A DNA stretch of 64,000 bases from Methylophaga sp. (GCF_009711715.1 NZ_VENF01000016.1:38558-102557), one strand, 5' to 3'; positions 37,794-48,430 are shown, numbered from the stretch's first letter. Notes: generated by a model from the letters alone, not told the origin. Numbers and translations are program-made.

Positions 37794-38012
37794 ATGGAAG
37801 TTATATATGGTTTACTGCCGGGCATGCTACTGCTGGGTATTATCGGCGTCGGTGTCTTTTTCTGGGCAGTACGCAACGGTCAGTATGATGATATGGATGG
37901 TGCGGCCAACCGGGTGCTGCTGGACGATGATGATGAGAATCAGGATAGCGGCCGGAATAACCGCAGTGAAGGGCAAGCTGATGACACAGAGCGCTCTTCC
38001 CACAAAAACTAG
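37794..38012 (+). CDS. ccoS: Cbb3-type oxidase assembly protein CcoS
   Basis: 72 residues. One membrane helix (LLPGMLLLGIIGVGVFFWAVRNGQYDD, with the QYDD feature of CcoS) and an acidic, disordered tail (LLDDDDENQD) longer than in many homologues. It is needed for cofactor insertion into cbb3 oxidase in other bacteria. It lies 38 bp after ccoI and 55 bp before a GGDEF-EAL gene. Confidence 0.92.
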   Translation: MEVIYGLLPGMLLLGIIGVGVFFWAVRNGQYDDMDGAANRVLLDDDDENQDSGRNNRSEGQADDTERSSHKN

Positions 38013-38067
38013 TCTGCCGGTAATGCAGCATCACGTAACATGATTGGATTGGACGACGGGAAACAGG

Positions 38068-41000
38068 ATGTTTAAAAACTGGAGTATCAAACGACAGCTC
38101 CAGTTCTGGGCGGGCACTACCGTCATTGTTGTCATTGTCATGGCCCTGCTGGCCAATTACGCCCATTCATTGATTGAATCATCACGACAGGCATTGTCAG
38201 AGACATTACTGCCGGTAGATGACAGCAGCCGACGCCTTAGTAGTGTTGTTAACGCATTGGGCCAGCGTCAGCGTCAGATATTGGCCAGCGAGAATCTGTT
38301 ACAGCTGGAACAATTCGGTCAGCGGGATATACTGGAACAACAATTTCAGCAGAACTGGCTGCGCCTTGCGCCGCTATTTGCTGCTGATTCGGAACAGAAA
38401 AAGCACTTTGCCACCCTGTTCAGTTTCTATCAGGACTTTCTGGTTCTGGACACCGACCTGTTTACACATAAACAGCGTAATCTGACGCTGACTCAGCGAA
38501 TTGCTCAGCACAGTGACGATATTAATATTCAGTCCGCTCAACTTCAGCAACAACTGGATGAACTGGCGACGCAGCTGGGTCAGCGCAAGCTACAATCAAG
38601 ACAGGCTGTAGCGCAGAGTCTCAAGCTGTCGATCAGCCAATTGACTGCGCTTAATTACCAATCATTTCTGGCTGCCAGTGACAAAGATTTGCAGTTGTTA
38701 GCAGAACGCCTGTCCCCCCTGGCTAATGAGATAGAGCAGCAATCCACAATGCTGGGTGAGTCACTGCTCAGCCGGCCTCAGCTGTCAAAGCAGCTGGTGC
38801 AGATTCGCTATGACGCTCAGGTACTGTTTGATCTGCTGAGCGGCGAAGACGGTCTGTTCGCTTTGCAGGAACAGCAGTGGCTGGTCCGTGCTTTGCTGCG
38901 ACAGTCTGAAACCACGGCAATGTCCGTCATGAAAGTGCTGACAGATCAAATTAATCAAGTCGCCGACGCTGTCAGTGAACGCACATATAATATGGTCACC
39001 GCCAATGTGCAGGAAGCGGATAAAACGCGCTGGCGGATTATTATCCTGAGTCTGCTGATCACACTGGCCATGATTATCTTTGCATGGCGCCTGTTTCGTA
39101 ACATTCAATCCCCACTAAGTGATATTCGCGCTTCCATCCATGCTTTGTCCGAGGGGCAGTTTGCCACCAGGATGGCTGTGCCTGATTCCGGTAATGAGCT
39201 TTCGCTGCTGGCACGCGACTTCAACCAGTTTGCAGACAATACGGAACAGACGATTAGCGAGCTGCATGATGCCCGGTTGTCACTCGAGAACCGACGCAAA
39301 CATATTCAGGCTATCCTCAACGGGGTGCCGGAAGCGATTCTCACATTAACGGATCGTGGTACCATTATTGACCTAAACCCCGCAGCGGAACAGGTCTTCG
39401 GTGCTTCGTCGGAGGCGTTGAGCGGACAGAGTGTGCTGCCATTTTTCAGCCAGGTTCAGCCCGTCGATTCGATGGCAACGCTGGCCGAATGCGTTGAAAA
39501 AAATCCCGAGTTTGAGGGCCAGCGAATGGATGGCAGCACATTGTCGATGTGGGTCTCTCTCAGCCTTATCAATAATGGCGATAATAAAACCTGGGTCGGT
39601 GTGATCTCTGATGTCACAGCCCGGAAACAGGCCGATCAGCGTTTACAGCAATTGACGGTCGAGCAGGATGCAATTCTGGAAAATGCCATTATCGGTATTG
39701 CCTTTATCCGTGACCGGCGATTTGTGCGGGTCAATCAGCGTTTCGAGCAGTTGTTCGGTGTTGACCGCGAGCAACTCGTTGGTCAGAGCTCCCGGGTGTT
39801 TTACCCAAATCAACAGGCTTACTTTCAGTTTGGTGAACAGGCTTATGCAGCACTGGCTTCCGGCGACAGCTATGAAGCGCAGCTGGAGCTGGTCAAAGCT
39901 GATGGCACAAAATTCTGGTGTGCGATTTCAGGCAAGGCTATCAACCCGGATAATCCGATGGACGGCACTATCTGGCTGTTTGAGGATGTCACCAAGCAGC
40001 GTGAAAATGAAGAATATCTGACCCGGCTGGCCAGTGTCGATTCACTGACCGGCCTGCCTAACCGCAATGTCTTTAATGACAGAGTCGAGCATGCCATTCA
40101 TCGATCTCATCGAAGTGGTGGACGTCTGGCGGTGTTTTTCCTCGACCTGGATCATTTCAAAACCATCAATGATTCACTGGGACACCGGGCCGGTGATGTA
40201 CTGTTGAAAGAGGTGGCGGCGAGAATAAAATCCTGTCTGCGTGAGGGCGATACCGTGGCACGTCTGGGCGGGGATGAATTCACTTTGCTGCTGGAAGATA
40301 TCCGTTCCGCAGAATACGTCGGTAAGGTGGCGGAGAAAGTCATCGATGCCATGTCCAAGCCCTACAGCATTGAAGCTACTGAAGTCACCATCAGCCCCAG
40401 TATCGGTATCAGCCTGTATCCGGCGGATGGGCGTGACGGTGACATGTTGATCCGTAACGCCGATGCGGCGATGTATCACGCTAAGAAACTGGGACGCAAC
40501 AACTTCCAGTTTTATTCGCTTGAGATGAATGCAGAAGCCGCCGAAAGGCTGCTGATGGAAACCGCTTTACGGCGAGCGGTAGATAATGATGAGTTACTGC
40601 TGCACTACCAGGCGCAGTATGATCTCGACTCCGGACAACTGATCGGGGCCGAGGCACTGCTGCGTTGGCATAACCCGGATTGGGGACATGTTTCACCGTC
40701 GCGGTTTGTCCCCATTCTGGAAGATACCGGTCTTATCGCTCTGGTAGGAGAGCAGGTACTGAGTCAGGCCTGTCAGACCTATCTGGAACTGAAGGAAGCC
40801 TTACCGCCGGAATTTATGATGGCCGTCAACCTGTCGGGTCGTCAGTTCAAGGGCGGTAATCTGGCTACTGATATTCGCCGTCTGCTCAAGCGCCATGGTA
40901 TGTCAGCCGCCAACCTGGAGCTGGAAATCACGGAAAGCATGCTGATGGAAGATACCCAGCTCGCCACGCTGACACTGAAAGAGTTGAGTCAGATGGGCAT

Positions 41001-41319
41001 CAGTCTGGCTATCGATGATTTCGGCACGGGTTATTCATCGCTGTCCTACCTCAAGCAATTCCCGCTGAATGTGCTCAAAATTGACAGCGCCTTTATCCGC
41101 GATTTGACCACGGACAAAGAGGATGCCGCCATTGTCGGTGCCATTATGGCCATGTCAGAGAGTCTGGGTTTAACCGTCGTTGCTGAGGGCGTTGAGACGG
41201 AGGAACAGCTGGCCTACCTGAAACAGCATCATTGTCAGCGGGCCCAGGGATACCTGTTGAGCCGGCCACTCGACAAAGCGGCCTTTGTTGAGCTGGTTCA
41301 GCAAACGATCAGCGTTTAG
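38068..41319 (+). CDS. Membrane GGDEF-EAL protein with HAMP and two PAS domains
   Basis: 1083 residues. Two membrane helices (~13-32 and ~322-342) enclose a large helical periplasmic sensor region rich in glutamine and leucine. Cytoplasmic domains in order: HAMP (~343-395), PAS (~410-525), PAS (~534-650), GGDEF (~660-820, motif LGGDEF at ~734 intact) and EAL (~835-1080, GAEALLRW at ~860, ELEITESML, IDDFGTGYSSL and AEGVET all present). Both synthase and phosphodiesterase sites look usable, so net activity is unknown. The ATG at 38068 is chosen over an upstream TTG. Position after ccoS suggests a link to oxygen or redox status, but that is inference. Confidence 0.92.
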   Translation: MFKNWSIKRQLQFWAGTTVIVVIVMALLANYAHSLIESSRQALSETLLPVDDSSRRLSSVVNALGQRQRQILASENLLQLEQFGQRDILEQQFQQNWLRLAPLFAADSEQKKHFATLFSFYQDFLVLDTDLFTHKQRNLTLTQRIAQHSDDINIQSAQLQQQLDELATQLGQRKLQSRQAVAQSLKLSISQLTALNYQSFLAASDKDLQLLAERLSPLANEIEQQSTMLGESLLSRPQLSKQLVQIRYDAQVLFDLLSGEDGLFALQEQQWLVRALLRQSETTAMSVMKVLTDQINQVADAVSERTYNMVTANVQEADKTRWRIIILSLLITLAMIIFAWRLFRNIQSPLSDIRASIHALSEGQFATRMAVPDSGNELSLLARDFNQFADNTEQTISELHDARLSLENRRKHIQAILNGVPEAILTLTDRGTIIDLNPAAEQVFGASSEALSGQSVLPFFSQVQPVDSMATLAECVEKNPEFEGQRMDGSTLSMWVSLSLINNGDNKTWVGVISDVTARKQADQRLQQLTVEQDAILENAIIGIAFIRDRRFVRVNQRFEQLFGVDREQLVGQSSRVFYPNQQAYFQFGEQAYAALASGDSYEAQLELVKADGTKFWCAISGKAINPDNPMDGTIWLFEDVTKQRENEEYLTRLASVDSLTGLPNRNVFNDRVEHAIHRSHRSGGRLAVFFLDLDHFKTINDSLGHRAGDVLLKEVAARIKSCLREGDTVARLGGDEFTLLLEDIRSAEYVGKVAEKVIDAMSKPYSIEATEVTISPSIGISLYPADGRDGDMLIRNADAAMYHAKKLGRNNFQFYSLEMNAEAAERLLMETALRRAVDNDELLLHYQAQYDLDSGQLIGAEALLRWHNPDWGHVSPSRFVPILEDTGLIALVGEQVLSQACQTYLELKEALPPEFMMAVNLSGRQFKGGNLATDIRRLLKRHGMSAANLELEITESMLMEDTQLATLTLKELSQMGISLAIDDFGTGYSSLSYLKQFPLNVLKIDSAFIRDLTTDKEDAAIVGAIMAMSESLGLTVVAEGVETEEQLAYLKQHHCQRAQGYLLSRPLDKAAFVELVQQTISV

Positions 41320-41941
41320 CGCGGTATATCAGCAGCGTTTTCTGTTCGCTTTGAAACAAGACGCTGAGGCCGATATCGGGATAAAACCAGGTTTCAGTCA
41401 CGCGGCCATTTTCATCCCTTTCTGAGCGCTCGTTACGGGCAGGTTTACCGAAACGGCTTTGAATCATTTCCCGGTCCAGCCGGACAGAGGGAATATAGGT
41501 CAGGCCGATAACCGGCACACTGAGCAGGTACTGGCGGTCTTGGTCTGTCAGCTCATATTGATGTGCACCGCTGGGTTTCAATTCACCGGCGCCGGCGCGT
41601 GACTGCATCGCCTGCAGTTTGTCATTGCTTACCCCGAGGTTCATGATCAGTTTGGCAGAAAGTCCCGCCAGATTAATGCTGTCAAAATAGGCTTCGACAC
41701 TGAGGCTGCCGTCAGGATCAACAAACAGTGCCGTCTTGCCGAAGACGCCCAGTTGTTGCTGCGCTGTTTTATAGTCAGTATCGCCAAGATGAATACCCAG
41801 TACACGGCTGTTACCATCCGGCATCACGGTCACTTCCCAGGGTTTCTCGGCGGGTGCCTGCGGTGACGGGATCAGCATCAGCGCAGCGATGCCGACAACA
41901 ATCAGTAAAAGACCGAGTAAAACATTCCTCAAAATTCGCAT
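41309..41941 (-). CDS. Conserved hypothetical protein with signal anchor
   Basis: 210 residues, no function recognised. One N-terminal hydrophobic helix (residues 4-25, LRNVLLGLLLIVVGIAALMLI) then a proline-rich linker, so it is probably a periplasmic protein or inner-membrane anchored. The body contains LGIHLGDTDYKTAQQQLG and GLTYIPSVRLDREMIQSRFGKP, and ends with ETWFYPDIGLSVLFQSEQKTL. It overlaps the end of the convergent GGDEF-EAL gene by 11 bp. It lies 14 bp downstream of dtd on the same strand, so it probably belongs to the pip-dtd transcript. Confidence 0.75.
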   Translation of the reverse strand: MRILRNVLLGLLLIVVGIAALMLIPSPQAPAEKPWEVTVMPDGNSRVLGIHLGDTDYKTAQQQLGVFGKTALFVDPDGSLSVEAYFDSINLAGLSAKLIMNLGVSNDKLQAMQSRAGAGELKPSGAHQYELTDQDRQYLLSVPVIGLTYIPSVRLDREMIQSRFGKPARNERSERDENGRVTETWFYPDIGLSVLFQSEQKTLLIYRAKR

Positions 41942-41955
41942 AACTCAAGCTCGCT

Positions 41956-42396
41956 CTAATGGGTTTGCAGCCAGAAGGTCACCGGACCGTCATTGGTAAG
42001 TCTTACCTGCATATCAGCGCCGAAATGACCAGCAGCAGTGGAAGCATGTTTGATGCGAGCCTGACTGACCAGGTATTCAAACAAAGCTTCACCCTGTTCA
42101 GGTGGCGCAGCCGGCGTGAAACTGGGCCGCATGCCTTTTCGCGTATCGGCCGGCAAGGTGAACTGTGGAACCAGCAACAGGCCGCCGTGAATCTCTTTCA
42201 GCGACAGGTTCATTTTGCCTTGCTCATCACTGAACACCCGGTAGCCCAGTATCCGCTCCAGCAAACGTTCGGCATCGGCTTCAGTGTCGGCTTTTTCAAC
42301 ACCGACAAGCACCAGCAGACCCTGCTGAATTTCTGCCACCTGTTTATTGCCGACATGGACATCGGCATGAGTGACACGTTGTAGCAAGGCAATCAT
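41956..42396 (-). CDS. dtd: D-aminoacyl-tRNA deacylase
   Basis: 146 residues. It removes D-amino acids and glycine wrongly attached to tRNA. Family features: [48 protein letters not shown], and the cross-subunit motif [12 protein letters not shown]. The other active-site motif, usually SQFTL, reads PQFTL ([15 protein letters not shown]), so the first Ser is Pro while the Thr is kept. It overlaps the 5' pip gene by 4 bp, so both are translated from one message. Confidence 0.93.
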   Translation of the reverse strand: MIALLQRVTHADVHVGNKQVAEIQQGLLVLVGVEKADTEADAERLLERILGYRVFSDEQGKMNLSLKEIHGGLLLVPQFTLPADTRKGMRPSFTPAAPPEQGEALFEYLVSQARIKHASTAAGHFGADMQVRLTNDGPVTFWLQTH

Positions 42397-43358
42397 GATA
42401 AAACCTCCGCCAGTTCGTCTGTTGCCGACACCAGGGCATCGATAAGTCCGGGTTCGCCCGCGGCATGGCCGGCCAGCGGGACAATACGCAGATCAAGCTG
42501 AGGCCAGGCCTGCTTCAATTCCCAGGATTGCTGTATCGGACACACCAGGTCATAGCGGCCGTGAATCACGATGGTAGGGATATGCTGGATGGCGGCGGTG
42601 CTGCCGAGAATCGGTCTGTCATCAATAAAACAATGATTCATCGCATAGTGCAACTGAATCAGGGAGTGGGCAAGTGGTCCCGCTGCCTGACTTCGATCCG
42701 GTTCGAAGTCATGATCACGCAGCATCACGATGGTGCCTTCCCAGGCATTCAGGGTTTGTGCCGCTGCCAGTTGCACCGCTTCGTCTTCATCCTTCAGTTT
42801 ATTGAAATAAGCCTGAAGCGGCCGCTGTTGCTGAGACTTGGGCAGATCAGCTACAAGTTGTTGCCAGCGTTCCGGAAACAGGCGGGAGGCGCCGCCTTCA
42901 GCATAGACCCAGTCGACATCCTGACTGCGCCCGAGAAACGTGCCCCGCAGGATCATTGACAGCACGTGCTGAGGATAATCCCTGGCATAGCATAAGGCCA
43001 GGGTTGCCCCCCAGGAACCGCCGAATAACAGCCATTGACTGATGTCCAGTGTCTGGCGGATGAATTCCATATCGGCAACCAGATAGTCGGTAGTGTTATT
43101 TTCCAGTTCACCGGTTGGCGTTGAACGTCCACAGCCGCGCTGGTCGAAGAGTACGATACGGTATTTATCGGGATTGAAATAACTGCGGTGTTGCGGACGA
43201 CAACCCGAGCCCGGGCCGCCATGCAGAAAAACCACGGGAATGCCCTCGGGGTTACCACATTCTTCGACATAAATCCGGTGCTGACGCCCATCGCTGAGCA
43301 TTTCCCGGGCAAATTCGTGAGTCTGATAAGGTTCAATTTCCGGATATAGCGTTCGCAT
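42393..43358 (-). CDS. pip: Proline iminopeptidase
   Basis: 321 residues from the ATG at 43358. An alpha/beta hydrolase of peptidase family S33 that removes N-terminal proline. Seen are [31 protein letters not shown], the nucleophile elbow in [24 protein letters not shown] and the C-terminal catalytic Asp and His in [10 protein letters not shown] and [10 protein letters not shown]. An in-frame TTG at 43370 could add four residues. Divergent from sucC across about 205 bp. Confidence 0.93.
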   Translation of the reverse strand: MRTLYPEIEPYQTHEFAREMLSDGRQHRIYVEECGNPEGIPVVFLHGGPGSGCRPQHRSYFNPDKYRIVLFDQRGCGRSTPTGELENNTTDYLVADMEFIRQTLDISQWLLFGGSWGATLALCYARDYPQHVLSMILRGTFLGRSQDVDWVYAEGGASRLFPERWQQLVADLPKSQQQRPLQAYFNKLKDEDEAVQLAAAQTLNAWEGTIVMLRDHDFEPDRSQAAGPLAHSLIQLHYAMNHCFIDDRPILGSTAAIQHIPTIVIHGRYDLVCPIQQSWELKQAWPQLDLRIVPLAGHAAGEPGLIDALVSATDELAEVLS

Positions 43359-43563
43359 TTTTGAGCTCAATTTTCCCTAACGGCCTGCACTATAGCATGC
43401 TGCCTCAAATCTTAGGATTGACAGCGGCGCAGAAAGCACCATCTGCTTGTGGTAATTATCGGCCTAATGCGAGAAAATATGCGGTTTACATGGCAAGTCC
43501 AATGCGATTTGTCGCAAACCGTGCCATCACGGTGCGATTGATGATTGAAAGGCACAGGAAACA

Positions 43564-44736
43564 ATGAACCTGCACGAATTTCAGGCAAAACAACTCTTTA
43601 ACCGCTACGGTGTGCCCACGCCGCAGGGGCAGGCGGTCACCGATGCGGCTGAAGCCAGACAGGCGGCAGAACTGCTTGCCGGTGAACGTTGGGTGGTAAA
43701 AGCCCAGGTCCACACGGGGGGGCGTGGTAAAGCTGGTGGTGTCAAAGTGGTTGATAGCGTCGACGCTGTTGAATCCGCAGCAAAGGGAATGCTTGGTCAG
43801 CGCCTGGTCACCCATCAAACCACGGCGGAGGGTTTACCTGTCAACCAGGTATTGGTGGAAAAGCCTACCGATATTCAGCGTGAAATTTACCTGGCGGTGC
43901 TGCTTGACCGCAGCAGCCAGCGGATTGTGTTCATGATTTCCGCCCAGGGCGGGATGGATATTGAAGCGGTCGCAGAACAGGATCCGGATGCCATCCTGAA
44001 TCTGTATGTCGATCCGATCGTCGGTCTGCAGGGCTATCAATGTCGCCGTGCCGGTTTTTTCCTGGGCCTGACTGGCGTGGCCTTCAAGCAATTACAGCAA
44101 GTAATGCAGAATCTGTATCAGCTGTTTACCGAAAATGATGCCAGCCTGGTCGAAGTCAATCCGCTGGTAGTCACGGGAGAAGGGGACCTGCTGGCTGTGG
44201 ATGCCAAGATTAATCTCGATGATAACGGTCTGTTCCGGCATGCCGATCTGGCGGAGATGTTTGATCCGAGCCAGGAAGATGATGCCGAAGTGGTCGCCCG
44301 TGAGTTCGGTCTCAATTATATCTCGCTGGATGGCAATGTCGCCTGTATGGTGAATGGTGCCGGTCTGGCTATGGCGACCATGGATCTGATTCAGAAAGAG
44401 GGCGGTGAGCCGGCTAACTTTCTCGATGTCGGAGGCGGTACCACCGCTGAACGCGTTGCGGAAGCTTTCAAACTGATCCTGTCGGATAAAAAGGTGAAAT
44501 CGATTCTGGTTAATATCTTCGGTGGCATTGTCCGCTGTGATCTGATTGCCGAGGGCATTATTCAGGCCGCTAAGGAAGTGGAATTGTCCTTGCCGGTGGT
44601 GGTCAGACTGGAAGGCACCAATGCCGCTATTGGCCGTGAGTTACTGGCAAACAGCCAGATGAGTATTTATGCAGCGCAGGATTTGACTGATGCTGCCAGA
44701 AAAGCAGTGGCTGCTGCCCGGGAGTCAAACGCATGA
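43564..44736 (+). CDS. sucC: Succinyl-CoA synthetase beta subunit
   Basis: 390 residues. With SucD it makes succinate and ATP (or GTP) from succinyl-Co[21 protein letters not shown], the ATP-grasp region [20 protein letters not shown], the VEVNPLVV and [12 protein letters not shown] segments and the nucleotide-binding [15 protein letters not shown] are all present. The related malate-CoA ligase MtkA of methylotrophs shares this fold; details such as [12 protein letters not shown] fit SucC better. The usual sucAB neighbours are absent; instead nadE and glnB follow. It overlaps sucD by 4 bp. Confidence 0.92.
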   Translation: MNLHEFQAKQLFNRYGVPTPQGQAVTDAAEARQAAELLAGERWVVKAQVHTGGRGKAGGVKVVDSVDAVESAAKGMLGQRLVTHQTTAEGLPVNQVLVEKPTDIQREIYLAVLLDRSSQRIVFMISAQGGMDIEAVAEQDPDAILNLYVDPIVGLQGYQCRRAGFFLGLTGVAFKQLQQVMQNLYQLFTENDASLVEVNPLVVTGEGDLLAVDAKINLDDNGLFRHADLAEMFDPSQEDDAEVVAREFGLNYISLDGNVACMVNGAGLAMATMDLIQKEGGEPANFLDVGGGTTAERVAEAFKLILSDKKVKSILVNIFGGIVRCDLIAEGIIQAAKEVELSLPVVVRLEGTNAAIGRELLANSQMSIYAAQDLTDAARKAVAAARESNA

Positions 44737-45608
44737 GCATCCTTGTTAACCGTGATACCAAAGTCATTTGTCAGGGCTTTACCGGCAAACAGGGGACTTT
44801 CCATTCTGAACAGGCGATTGCCTATGGCACCAACTTTGTTGGTGGCGTGACGCCGGGCAAAGGTGGTCAGAAACATCTGGACCGGCCGGTATTCAATACC
44901 GTTCACGAAGCAGTAGCTGAAACCGGTGCCGATGCCACGATGATTTATGTACCGGCGGCGTTTGCCGCCGATGCCATTCTGGAAGCGGCGGATGCCGGTA
45001 TCAGGGTGATTGCCTGTATCACCGAGGGTATTCCGGTGCTGGATATGCTGCGTGTTAAACATGCCCTCAATAACAAAGACGTTTACCTGATCGGCCCCAA
45101 CTGTCCGGGCCTGATCACGCCGGGTGAATCCAAAATCGGTATCATGCCGGGCGCCATTCATCAGCCGGGTAAAATCGGTATTGTCTCCCGCTCCGGTACG
45201 CTGACTTATGAAGCGGTGCATCAGACCACCCAGAACGGGCTGGGTCAGAGCACCTGTGTCGGTATTGGCGGTGACCCGATTCACGGTATGAACTTTATCG
45301 ACTGCCTGCAGATGTTTGAGGACGATCCACAGACCGAAGGCATCGTCATGGTCGGTGAAATTGGCGGCAATGCCGAAGAGGACGCCGCGGCATTCATCAA
45401 AGACCATGTAAGCAAACCGGTAGTAGCCTATATTGCTGGTCTCACAGCGCCCCCGGGTAAACGTATGGGCCATGCCGGTGCCATTATCAGTGGCGGTAGT
45501 GGTACCGCCGAGGCCAAGCTGAAGGCGCTGGAAGCCGCCGGTGCCCGGATTGCACGTTCACCGGCAGAAATAGGTGACTGCATGCTGGCCGCGATGGAAG
45601 CCAGATAA
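44733..45608 (+). CDS. sucD: Succinyl-CoA synthetase alpha subunit
   Basis: 291 residues. Carries the CoA-binding N-domain ([34 protein letters not shown]) and the phosphorylated His in [26 protein letters not shown] and [16 protein letters not shown] are standard. It begins inside the last codons of sucC (ATGA) and its stop is immediately followed by the nadE ATG with no intervening base. Confidence 0.95.
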   Translation: MSILVNRDTKVICQGFTGKQGTFHSEQAIAYGTNFVGGVTPGKGGQKHLDRPVFNTVHEAVAETGADATMIYVPAAFAADAILEAADAGIRVIACITEGIPVLDMLRVKHALNNKDVYLIGPNCPGLITPGESKIGIMPGAIHQPGKIGIVSRSGTLTYEAVHQTTQNGLGQSTCVGIGGDPIHGMNFIDCLQMFEDDPQTEGIVMVGEIGGNAEEDAAAFIKDHVSKPVVAYIAGLTAPPGKRMGHAGAIISGGSGTAEAKLKALEAAGARIARSPAEIGDCMLAAMEAR

Positions 45609-47249
45609 ATGCAGCCCTTGACGCTGGTGATGGGGCAGGTCAACCCCGTTGTCGGGGATGTGGCCGGTAACGTGATGAAAATCATTACCACGGCCCATAA
45701 GGCGCGTGATGAGTTTGGCGCTGATATGGTCATTTATCCCGAACTGACACTGACCGGCTATCCGCCTGAAGATCTGTTGTTGCGCCCAGGTCTGCTCAAA
45801 CGTGTCAACAAAGCGCTGCAGACGCTAAGGAAACATATTCAGGGCGTGGCGATTGTCATTGGTCATCCCGATGGCGAGGTCAGGAAAGAGCTTTATAACG
45901 CCGCTTCGATCATTGATAACGGTGAAATTGTTGGTACCTATTTCAAGCAGAAACTGCCGAATTACAGCGTCTTCGATGAAAAGCGTTATTTTGTCGAGGG
46001 CAAAGAAGCCTGTGTGATTGATTTCCGCGGTGTCAAAATCGGTCTGACCCTGTGTGAGGATATCTGGTTTAAAGAGCCAGCCTGCCAGGCGGTCGATGCC
46101 GGTGCCGAACTCATCATCAATCTGAATGCCTCGCCATTCCGCAGTGGCAAATGGCAGCTTCGTGAAGCGGAAGTCAGAAAACGGGTGGTCGAAACCTGCG
46201 TACCGGTAATCTATGTCAACCAGGTTGGCGGCCAGGATGAACTGGTGTTTGATGGCTGTTCCTTTGTCCTCAATCACCACGGTGACAAAGTGGCCAGAGC
46301 CCCGGCTTTTGAATCCGGTCTTTACCCCGTTAGCGTAAGTCGAATGGAAGACGGCAAGCTATCGCTTAAGGGCGAGATGGCTGACAAAGAAGACGAACTG
46401 GCGATGATATACAAAGGTCTGGTGATGGGCCTGCGTGACTATATCAACAAGAATCATTTCCCCGGTGTAGTTATCGGCCTGTCAGGTGGTATTGATTCGG
46501 CGCTGACCCTGGCACTGGCGGTCGATGCCGTGGGAGCTGATAAAGTCCATGCGGTTATGATGCCGTCACGCTATACCTCCGCGATAAGCCTTGATGATGC
46601 CAAGGCTATGGCCGAGCGCCTCAAGGTTCAGTACAGTCTGATTTCAATTGAACCGGTATTTGCTCAATTTCTGGACACTTTATCCACCCAGTTTGCCGGC
46701 CTGCCTGCCGATACCACCGAAGAAAACATTCAGGCTCGATGCCGCGGTATTATTCTGATGGCGTTGTCGAATAAATTCGGTTATATGGTGCTGTCGACCG
46801 GTAACAAGAGCGAGATGGCGGTGGGCTATTCAACGCTCTATGGCGATATGGCTGGCGGCTATGCGCCGCTCAAGGACGTCTATAAAACCCTGGTGTACCG
46901 ACTCAGCCGTTACCGTAATGAACGCTCAGCTGTCATTCCCGAACGCATTATCAGCCGTCCGCCTTCAGCGGAGCTCTCAGAAGGACAACTGGATCAGGAC
47001 AGCCTGCCTCCGTATGAATTGCTGGATGTGATCCTGGAGCGATACATCGCTGATGACAGCTGTTTTGAGGATCTGGTGGAAGAAGGGTACGATGCGGAAG
47101 TGGTTGCAAGGGTGATTAAAATGGTAGATCGTAACGAATACAAACGCCGTCAGGCACCACCGGGTATTCGTATCAGCAGCCGGGCCTTCGGCCGTGATCG
47201 GCGCTATCCGATCACATCAGGCTACACGGTTACCTCAACAATAGAGTAA
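45609..47249 (+). CDS. nadE: Glutamine-dependent NAD+ synthetase
   Basis: 546 residues. An N-terminal nitrilase-type glutaminase (~1-260) has the Glu-Lys-Cys triad in YPELTLTGYPPEDLLL, FKQKLPNYSVFDEKRYF and GLTLCEDIW. The C-terminal ATP-pyrophosphatase domain carries VIGLSGGIDSALTLALAVDA, STGNKSEMAVGYSTLYGD and a terminal RDRRYPITSGY. It amidates deamido-NAD+ in the cytosol. It directly abuts sucD and precedes glnB by 9 bp, linking NAD supply with TCA and nitrogen control in one transcript. Confidence 0.95.
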   Translation: MQPLTLVMGQVNPVVGDVAGNVMKIITTAHKARDEFGADMVIYPELTLTGYPPEDLLLRPGLLKRVNKALQTLRKHIQGVAIVIGHPDGEVRKELYNAASIIDNGEIVGTYFKQKLPNYSVFDEKRYFVEGKEACVIDFRGVKIGLTLCEDIWFKEPACQAVDAGAELIINLNASPFRSGKWQLREAEVRKRVVETCVPVIYVNQVGGQDELVFDGCSFVLNHHGDKVARAPAFESGLYPVSVSRMEDGKLSLKGEMADKEDELAMIYKGLVMGLRDYINKNHFPGVVIGLSGGIDSALTLALAVDAVGADKVHAVMMPSRYTSAISLDDAKAMAERLKVQYSLISIEPVFAQFLDTLSTQFAGLPADTTEENIQARCRGIILMALSNKFGYMVLSTGNKSEMAVGYSTLYGDMAGGYAPLKDVYKTLVYRLSRYRNERSAVIPERIISRPPSAELSEGQLDQDSLPPYELLDVILERYIADDSCFEDLVEEGYDAEVVARVIKMVDRNEYKRRQAPPGIRISSRAFGRDRRYPITSGYTVTSTIE

Positions 47250-47597
<348 letters not shown>

Positions 47598-47611
47598 GCT
47601 TCAATAATGTC

Positions 47612-47637
47612 GCGTGCCGGTGACTTCACCGGCACGC
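47612..47637. terminator. GC-rich hairpin between glnB and bamD
   Basis: GCGTGCCGGTGA and TCACCGGCACGC form a long stem between the two convergent genes. No T-run follows, so it is a weak or factor-assisted bidirectional terminator candidate. Confidence 0.5.
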
Positions 47638-47644
47638 TGTAACA

Positions 47645-48430
47645 TCAATCAATCCTGGTTTGACGGACTTCAGCCACACCGGTGTGGCCAGGGTAGTTCA
47701 GCTCCAGCACTCTTAATGCATCTTCTGACAGATCAGTCATCCCCATTATCTTGTAGGCTTTGGCCATAACTACCAGTGCCTCAGGCATCGCCGGGGTTCT
47801 CGAATAATTTTCAATCACGTACTTGGCACGGTTCGCGGCAGCCAGATAAGCGTCACGGCGCATATAGTAATTGGCGACATTGACTTCATGCTGAGCGAGT
47901 CGGTTTCTCAGATAAACGATGCGTTGGGTAGCGTCTTCGGCATAACGGCTGTTGGGATACTGTTTCACCAGGCGGGTGAAATCACGCAAGGCATCTTCTG
48001 CTGAGCCGGGATCACGCTGGGATTCATCACGTGGCACATATTTCTCAATCAGACCTATGTCACGGTGGAAGTTGACCAGGCCTCGAAGGTAAATGGCGTA
48101 GTCAATATTGGGATTCAAGGGATAAACCCGCATGAACCGGTCCAGTGTGGCAATGGCTGTTTCCGGATCATCGTTTTTGTAATGGGCGTAAGCGGATTCC
48201 AGCAAGGCCTGTTGCGCGTACTCACCAAACGGGAAGCGGGCTTCCAACTGCTCGTAGTAGGTGATTGCCGTGGTGTAATCGCCCAGATCCAGCGCTGCCT
48301 TGGCTTCTGCGTAGACCCGTTCAACACTCCAGCTTTCATCGGCTTTGATTTCCTCTTTTTCGAAAAAGGAGCAACCGGACAGGGCAAACGCGGCGAGACT
48401 TAAAATCAGGGGCAGGTAAAATTTTTTCAT
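47645..48430 (-). CDS. bamD: Outer membrane protein assembly factor BamD
   Basis: 261 residues from the ATG at 48430. A lipoprotein signal with lipobox ALSGC (Cys at ~20) is followed by five tetratricopeptide repeats, including VYAEAKAALDLGDYTTAITYYEQLEARFPFG, and YALYLRGLVNFHRDIGL-like NIDYAIYLRGLVNFHRDIG. It is an essential partner of BamA in inserting beta-barrel proteins into the outer membrane. The frame runs ten codons further upstream to 48460, but this would put extra residues before the lysine pair of the signal peptide. Confidence 0.93.
   Translation of the reverse strand: MKKFYLPLILSLAAFALSGCSFFEKEEIKADESWSVERVYAEAKAALDLGDYTTAITYYEQLEARFPFGEYAQQALLESAYAHYKNDDPETAIATLDRFMRVYPLNPNIDYAIYLRGLVNFHRDIGLIEKYVPRDESQRDPGSAEDALRDFTRLVKQYPNSRYAEDATQRIVYLRNRLAQHEVNVANYYMRRDAYLAAANRAKYVIENYSRTPAMPEALVVMAKAYKIMGMTDLSEDALRVLELNYPGHTGVAEVRQTRID

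Noticed and set aside
44667..45473. 268-codon frame opposite sucD
   Set aside because: Antisense shadow of the sucD coding frame, with no RBS and an unlikely product.
43564..45608. Malate-CoA ligase (mtkAB) instead of succinyl-CoA synthetase
   Set aside because: The residues seen (for example [12 protein letters not shown] in the beta subunit) fit SucC, and no serine-cycle genes are nearby. A mixed role cannot be excluded, but it is not supported.
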